In this document: piece by piece, positions 59,232 through 64,000 of the stretch
Position numbering within the stretch: the stretch's first letter is position 1
Layout of the letters: the number at the start of each line of letters is the position of its first letter
Assembly (NCBI GenBank): GCA_963969345.1
Contig: OZ017769.1
Coordinates: 7,319,725 to 7,383,724 of the forward strand
DNA from: Turbatrix aceti
Taxonomy: Eukaryota > Nematoda > Chromadorea > Rhabditida > Panagrolaimidae
Reading direction: 5' to 3'
Length of the DNA: 64,000 nucleotides
Program-made: the position numbers and the translations under genes
Notes under the pieces: generated by a model
What the model was told of the DNA's origin: nothing
Seen by the model: only the letters and a program-made list of their open reading frames with translations
Database searches by the model: none

Positions 59232-60308
59232 CTAGCCCGTACCAGAGACGGGAGATTCCTTTTGCGATATGGTAACATTGATGCCCAGACTGCCGTTTTC
59301 GGAAAAGAGAGTGGCGAGTTTCATGTCGAAAAACAGACAGTCCCCGCTCGAGATGGAGTCGCCTACGCTCTCGTGGATGCTCCGGGGTAGGCTCTCGAAG
59401 CTGAGACGTCGTCGGCCGGAGGTGAGCTCGAGGCGGTACGTGAAGTCGTCCGTGTCCTTCTTGGCGCCGATGAGTTGCACTACGGCGTAGAAGACTTGCT
59501 TGCTGCCGGCGCTGCTGCATTTGTCCTGCTTTTCGAGGACTAGCATGAAATACCTGTCGTAGCAGTGCTGCATCATGACCCAGTCGACAGCGCCCGGCAA
59601 ATTTATGTCCGTGGCTAGGAATACGATATCCTCGCCCTGGAGTGTGGTGATCGACTTGTGCTGGCGCTGGAGGTGGGTGAGGACGCTGGTGAGTGCTCCT
59701 TGCCACTTGCAGGCGGCGCCGGGGCAGGGGCAGGAATAGGGTCTGAAAAAACGGGCCTTGTTAGGCATATTTTTCCGAAAAACCCTTCTCTCGTGCGATT
59801 TTCATCTACGACAACAAGTCCCTCCCGTTTGAAACTTTCGTTGGGGGAAAAACAAGCATTGGACCACGCGTGACCAAAAAAAACAAACAAACCTGTACTC
59901 GCAGGTTTCTTCGTGATCGATCTTCTTATTGGCCATCATGTGCACCGAGCAGCCGGAAGACGTGTACCTGCACGGAAACGACATACTTTCCGCAATCTTC
60001 TCCAACGCGAGGTTACGGATATTCGGCCCGGGGCCTCTGCACGTCGGGCATACATTGACCTTCGGTCGACAGTTGCTGCACACCAGATGACCACTGTTGC
60101 ACTGAAGATACGGCGGCACCATGTATTCCAGGCAGACGGGGCACTCGAAGGCAGCTAGCAGGTCGTTGTTCAGCGTCAGTCCCGTTGCGCCGCCGCTTAG
60201 CGTCGGTAGAATGCTTACGTCCGCATCGGTGTAGAAAGACGAAAGAGTCGCGGACTGGGCACTGCTTTCATCCGATTGCAACTCCTGCTTCCCGTTGGTC
60301 TGCGACAT
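59232..60308 (-). CDS. SIAH1: SIAH-type RING E3 ubiquitin ligase
   Basis: Two exons, 60308-59893 and 59742-59232, encode 308 residues (human SIAH1 282). The RING finger at 56-91 has the C3HC4 set: CPVC, CNSGH, CSNC, CPTC. It is followed by the SIAH zinc fingers ([14 protein letters not shown]...[25 protein letters not shown]...HLQRQH) and the TRAF-like substrate-binding domain ([29 protein letters not shown] onward). SIAH/Sina proteins degrade signalling proteins carrying a PxAxVxP motif. The N-terminal 50 residues are Ser/Gln-rich. The ATG at 60308 immediately follows an acceptor (GTTTTCAG), so a 5' UTR exon is expected. Confidence 0.96.
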
Positions 60309-60734
60309 CTGAAAACAAACAACACGCGTTTTTACGTCCATCAAAAATTGTAAATTGTACAAGAAAAGAAATAACAAACCTGTGTTATGAAAGAATGAAA
60401 AACTCAAAAACTGTAATGCTGAAATGTAACAAAAATGATCGTATTGCACACGATGGATTCCAATCAATAAAACTGTGAAAACGATCGCTTCGAAACGCGC
60501 CGCAGTACCGTATAAATCGATAGGCGCATATTTCACCGGGAATGTTATGCACTTTTTAAGGTGTTATTTCCTTGAACGATAGCGTAATTAGCAGGTGTAA
60601 TAATTGCTCGCCAAAAAAGTTGCCATCAATAAATCATGTAATCCGGTTGGCAAAGTGTCCCGAGCGATTTACTTTTTTTTCATTGTTTGACCGGGGATTT
60701 GATAGTTTCTGCCTTTTTACGGTTCTTTCTGACG
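60309..60734. promoter_or_regulatory. Divergent upstream region of SIAH and PUS7
   Basis: About 430 bp lies between the start codons of two genes transcribed away from each other. It should contain the SIAH 5' UTR exon and both promoters. No specific site is recognised. Confidence 0.45.
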
Positions 60735-62563
60735 ATGACGGAAGAAGTTGAGGAGGTTGTCGTAGGTGAATTGGACGTGCCGGATGATCCGATCCCACCG
60801 GTAGAGCCTGTAGATGGTCAGGTGTACTTCAAGAAACTCTGCTCAGATTTCATCGTCGTCGAGCGATGGGGCGATCAGATGTGCGGTAGGTGGGACCCGG
60901 CCCGTCTCACTGCATACGTCCCTCCACCACTCACGGAGAAACCAGATTTCGTGACCCAAGAGATCGTGGACCAACTCACTGCGCTGGCGACGGAGCAACA
61001 AGGGTCCTTGGTTATTAACATTCCCGTGAGTTTTGAGTTTTGGCCTACTTTTGGACGTTGAACGTCTTTGTACCTATTTTTTTAGGAAAATCTGAACTCG
61101 AAGGAAATCCGAAAACAAGTTCATCAGTTTATCAAGTGCCAGTTCAAGGAGGCTTTCAACTCGTCGACGAAGGAGAATGGCGTCCTCGTGGAGCGTCTTA
61201 CCCGCAAAAATCGCAAAGAGTGAGTTCTTACTGTTTTTATGGATTTGGATAAACTTTGTGTACTTTTTAGGGCATTTCGCTCGTGGCCGGCCGGTCTGCC
61301 CCCCATTCTTCACTTCACGCTGCAGAAGGAGGGCCATGAAGTGTCGTATGCACTCGATAACATTGCCAGGGCTTTTGTGTGAGTTTTTTTGGTTTAGGTA
61401 TAAAAAAATGTTTTTTTTGTCTTTTAGAACGAAGCAAAGCATGTTCCAGTATGCGGGATTGAAAGACCGCCGTGCGATTACGTATCAGCGAGTGTCGGTA
61501 TACAAACGGACTCCCGATGACGTCGCGAAGGCTGTCAAAAGGCTGGCATCGGATACGATCAAGTTGAGCGAGTTTTCGTACGAGTCCATCAAAATTGGAC
61601 AGGGCTGTCACTCGGCCAATGTTTTTTACATTGTTTTGAGGTTGGTTTTTTACAATTTTTCACCAGGTCAAAATTCTATGAGTTACAGAAACTGCGATAT
61701 CGACGAACCAAAATTCAACCAAGTCCGGGACCACGGATGTCTGAATTTCTTCGGCGCCCAGCGATTCGGCTCAATTTCGAACAATACCGCCGATATTGGA
61801 CGCGAAATTCTCCGAGGCAATTTCAAAGCCGCGGTCGATATGCTGACGAACCCAGAGGCGACTCCGAGTGCCAACGTGGCCAAATTCCTGCGCGAATACC
61901 GGGATTCCGGTGATGCGTCCGCGATCGTACCAAACATTCCTCGAAATATGCTTCAGCGCATCGAACTCGCCATTCTCGTCGGTCTCAACAAGAACAAGGA
62001 CGTCGAGGACGTAAACGAGCGCTGTCGACGTGCCCTGCTCGCTCTGCCGCTTCACAGCAGGTCCATTTACCTGCACGCGTACCAGTCCAAGCTCTTCAAC
62101 GCCTTTCTCTCCGAGTACGCGGCAAAGGTGCCGCCTGAACAGTGGAAGGAACGAAACATCATTCTGGCCAATCCCCATCTCAAGGACGTCGAAACGGGTC
62201 AGGACGACGTCTACGCTGTCTACAACGAGGTCCTCGCCAAAGACAAGGTCACTATTGAGGGTTTCCAGGATATCGCCAGGTTTGTTTATTTTTGCCAGTG
62301 CAAAAAAAAATTTATTTGTTGATTTTAGTGAGTACGGCCTCCACAAGACTTTCCGCAGCCTGCTCATCAAGCCCAAGAACGTATCGTACCGACGCATCGA
62401 ACACGAAGATCTGAATGCACCCATCGTTGCCTACCCAGAACCGCTGCCCGACGATCTCTCTCACCTGGGCAAGGGGTACACCTCTCTTTTGGTCCAATTT
62501 GAGCTGCAACCTGGAGCTTACGCAACGACCATTCTCAAAGCTCTTTTTGACCGAGAATTCTGA
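60735..62563 (+). CDS. PUS7: Pseudouridylate synthase 7 (TruD family)
   Basis: Six exons, 60735-61025, 61086-61219, 61271-61378, 61428-61640, 61689-62279 and 62329-62563, join in frame to 523 residues (human PUS7 661, yeast 676). It converts specific uridines in tRNA, snRNA and mRNA to pseudouridine. The TruD catalytic motif is in exon 4: FQYAGLKDRRAITYQRVSV, with the aspartate nucleophile in KDRR. GQGCHSANVFYIVLR, then NFFGAQRFGS, also match the family. Further C-terminal blocks include LHSRSIYLHAYQSKLFNAFLSEY and the end YATTILKALFDREF. The N-terminus is shorter than in human or yeast, lacking the long acidic extension. No transit peptide is evident. Confidence 0.95.
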
Positions 62564-62609
62564 TTTTCACGAGTTTTGAACCTTTTCACGTTGATTTTTT
62601 GAAAAATGT

Positions 62610-63146
62610 TTAGTTTTTTTGCCTTGAAGGCGTGTTGGAGGCGGGGCGGACGTCTCGGTGCACGATTCTGTTGGAGTGGAGGTAGTCGAGGGCGATGATG
62701 GAGTGGTGCATGACGTAGGCGCAGAGGTTGCTGACAAACTCCCGCGAGGCGAGGGACAGGATGCAGGGGGTCACGCACGAGTGGACGCCCGGGTTCTTGC
62801 CGCGAGGGGCCGAGTGGCGCTGGACCTCCTCGATGAAGCGGCAGATGGAGAGGCAGACCTCGGTGGCGATGCCTATCGCGTCGGAGAGCGAAGGCAGGGT
62901 CGTCGTCGACGTCATGACGGTGAGAAAGTTCTCGTGCGGCAGGTAGTGCAGGATGTAGAGGTCCAGTACCATGGATTCCGCCGTATCGTTGTTTTCGAGC
63001 TGGTCCCCCAGTCCGCATCGCTGAAGAAATGATCATCAGTGAAGGAACAAAAAATTGGCAAAAAAATCACCCATGCGCTCGAGATCAAAGATACGCACGG
63101 CGCAAATTTCTCTCTCGCCACCACTTTTTGGATTACGGTATTTTGA
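62610..63146 (-). pseudogene. Broken STRAD-like pseudokinase fragment
   Basis: Two segments read like parts of a STE20/STRAD-type kinase fold. Segment 1 (63146-63071) gives a beta-3 like stretch, KSGGEREICAVRIFDLERM, next to a possible donor GTGATT. Segment 2 (63020-62610) gives LHYLPHENFLTVMTS, then NLCAYVMHHSIIALDYLHSNRIVHRDVRPASN and an immediate stop. The kinase-like frames of the two segments do not join: the donor leaves phase 1 while segment 2 needs phase 0. Upstream of segment 1 there is a stop and then H2A; downstream nothing resembles DFG or APE. So both ends and one frame are lost. It may instead be a small expressed gene using the ATG at 62972. The similarity to STRAD is by eye only. 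Confidence 0.45.
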
Positions 63147-63225
63147 TTACACATATCTTTGTACATAATTTATTTGTACGAACAAAATCTCGAGTCACAC
63201 ATTCATTTGTTATCACGTCAAGCTT

Positions 63226-63659
63226 CTACGCTCGAACGGGAGTCTTTTTTCGGATACGCACAAGTTCGGGGGCGACGTATGGCTTCGCACCTCCCTGGGC
63301 AATTGTGACGCCTGCCAGCAGCTTGTTGAATGCCTCGTCGTGGCGAATCGCCAGCAGCAAATGTCGCGGACTGATTCGGGTCTTCTTGTGGTCCCGCGCG
63401 ACGTTGCCCGCGATATCGAGGATATCGCTTGTCAGGTACTCGAGCACGGCCGCCAGGTAGACAGCAGCGCCGGCGCCAAAGCGTTCGGCGTATCGTCCGC
63501 GCCGGAGGAGTCGTTGGACGCGGCTCACGGGAAATATGAGACCAGCACGGGCCGAGCGCGATTTCTGGCTTCGTGCACGCTGAAAATATTGAATAGGCAG
63601 TAAATTTACTGCCGGGAAGGTCAACTAACCTTGGCCTTTGATGCCTTCGTACGCGCCAT
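63226..63659 (-). CDS. Divergent histone H2A, intron-containing
   Basis: Two exons, 63659-63630 (10 codons) and 63579-63226, encode 127 residues. The histone fold is intact: [87 protein letters not shown]. It resembles canonical H2A more than H2A.Z, but differs in key places: the nucleosome acidic patch has Asp for Glu at two positions and Ala for the second Glu of the DEE triplet (DEAF), and the docking tail is [20 protein letters not shown] in place of the usual QAVLLPKKT. The N-terminus is [10 protein letters not shown]. An intron in the coding region indicates a replacement-type variant rather than a replication-dependent gene. No SQ(E/D) motif of H2A.X is present. Confidence 0.92.
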
Positions 63660-64000
63660 CGAACACCGTTGATCAAAGAGTCGAAAAGCGGCGACAGAGC
63701 ACTGAATGATGGATATGTGTTCAATGCCATATAAATAAGGGGTTTTGGTGATTTGCATATTGTGTAAATCACTTTCTTATGAGCTGGGTGGCATGAGAGT
63801 TGTCACGGTGTACGGAGAAATTGACGATTCATTTATTTGCTCTAACTAGCGTAAAAAATGGAATTTACGCATTCTACAAAAAATGTCGGTTTAACGCAAA
63901 CCAAAATTTTTGCCTTTACCTTCGATCTGGAGGGCGAATGAGATCAATAGCGCCTCAGGAGTCAATTCTTGATTTTTTTTTGCATTCAAATCGTTGTAGA
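63660..64000. other. Region upstream of H2A
   Basis: Contains an AT-rich CCATATAAATAAGG string at about 63729-63742 that could be a core promoter element, although its better TATA orientation is plus. No further coding sequence is seen to the window end. Confidence 0.4.

Noticed and set aside
62518..63036. Arg/His/Pro-rich 172-codon minus-strand frame
   Set aside because: It overlaps the end of PUS7 and the kinase-like frame; composition is that of an out-of-frame reading of GC-rich coding DNA.
1..64000. CRISPR arrays, rRNA genes, riboswitches and bacterial operon signals
   Set aside because: None seen; the sequence is a eukaryotic nuclear genome with spliceosomal introns, so these are not expected.

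Overview
This is a gene-dense stretch of an invertebrate animal nuclear genome. Every protein gene I can resolve is interrupted by short introns (mostly 45-90 bp, GT-AG), several start after a likely 5' UTR intron, and the set is metazoan: an innexin (which excludes vertebrates and points to a protostome), PSKH1, acetyl-CoA carboxylase, SIAH, UBE2F, ARFRP1, ACBD6 and NF-YC. A small ecdysozoan such as a tardigrade would fit, but nothing in the window proves it.

Layout. 1-11 kb is sparse: only a PSKH1-type kinase (2.8-4.9 kb, minus), then about 6 kb in which I see no gene. 11-16.4 kb holds RpL32 (minus), a divergent unrecognised 385-residue protein gene (plus), and a DHHC palmitoyltransferase (minus). 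16.4-26 kb is again sparse, with UBE2W (plus) and a hAT-type MITE. 26-35 kb carries a MARVEL-domain protein and a nine-coding-exon acetyl-CoA carboxylase (both minus). 37.4-41.3 kb has an innexin and a signal-peptide type I membrane protein of unknown family (both plus). 42-52.8 kb is tightly packed: UBE2F / eIF3i (divergent), a small polytopic membrane protein, MRPS6 / an unknown 280-residue protein (divergent), ACBD6, a TMEM180-type MFS protein, and phosphoserine aminotransferase. 53-64 kb carries tRNA-Gln, NF-YC, a NUDT3-type diphosphohydrolase that overlaps ARFRP1 tail-to-tail in coding sequence, SIAH, PUS7, a broken STRAD-like pseudokinase fragment, and an intron-containing divergent H2A.

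The genes are housekeeping and cell-biological functions from many pathways, with no operon-like grouping. Several neighbours are head-to-head with short shared upstream regions (RpL32/unknown, UBE2F/eIF3i, MRPS6/unknown) or tail-to-tail.

The most unusual feature is a set of non-autonomous hAT-like elements. Three are intact, with perfect 8-bp target-site duplications and 11-13 bp terminal inverted repeats starting CAG. Each is filled with its own low-complexity motif (GAGCGCGAGC-like, GAGTC/GACTC-like, or GGGTACCCGGAACCG-like) around an AT-rich core. A fourth, older family built on TTCGCGAAC-like motifs lies in introns of three genes, always in the same orientation and antisense to its host. 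Coordinates of exons are my own splice-site readings; the reading frames close exactly in every gene model given, except the STRAD-like fragment.
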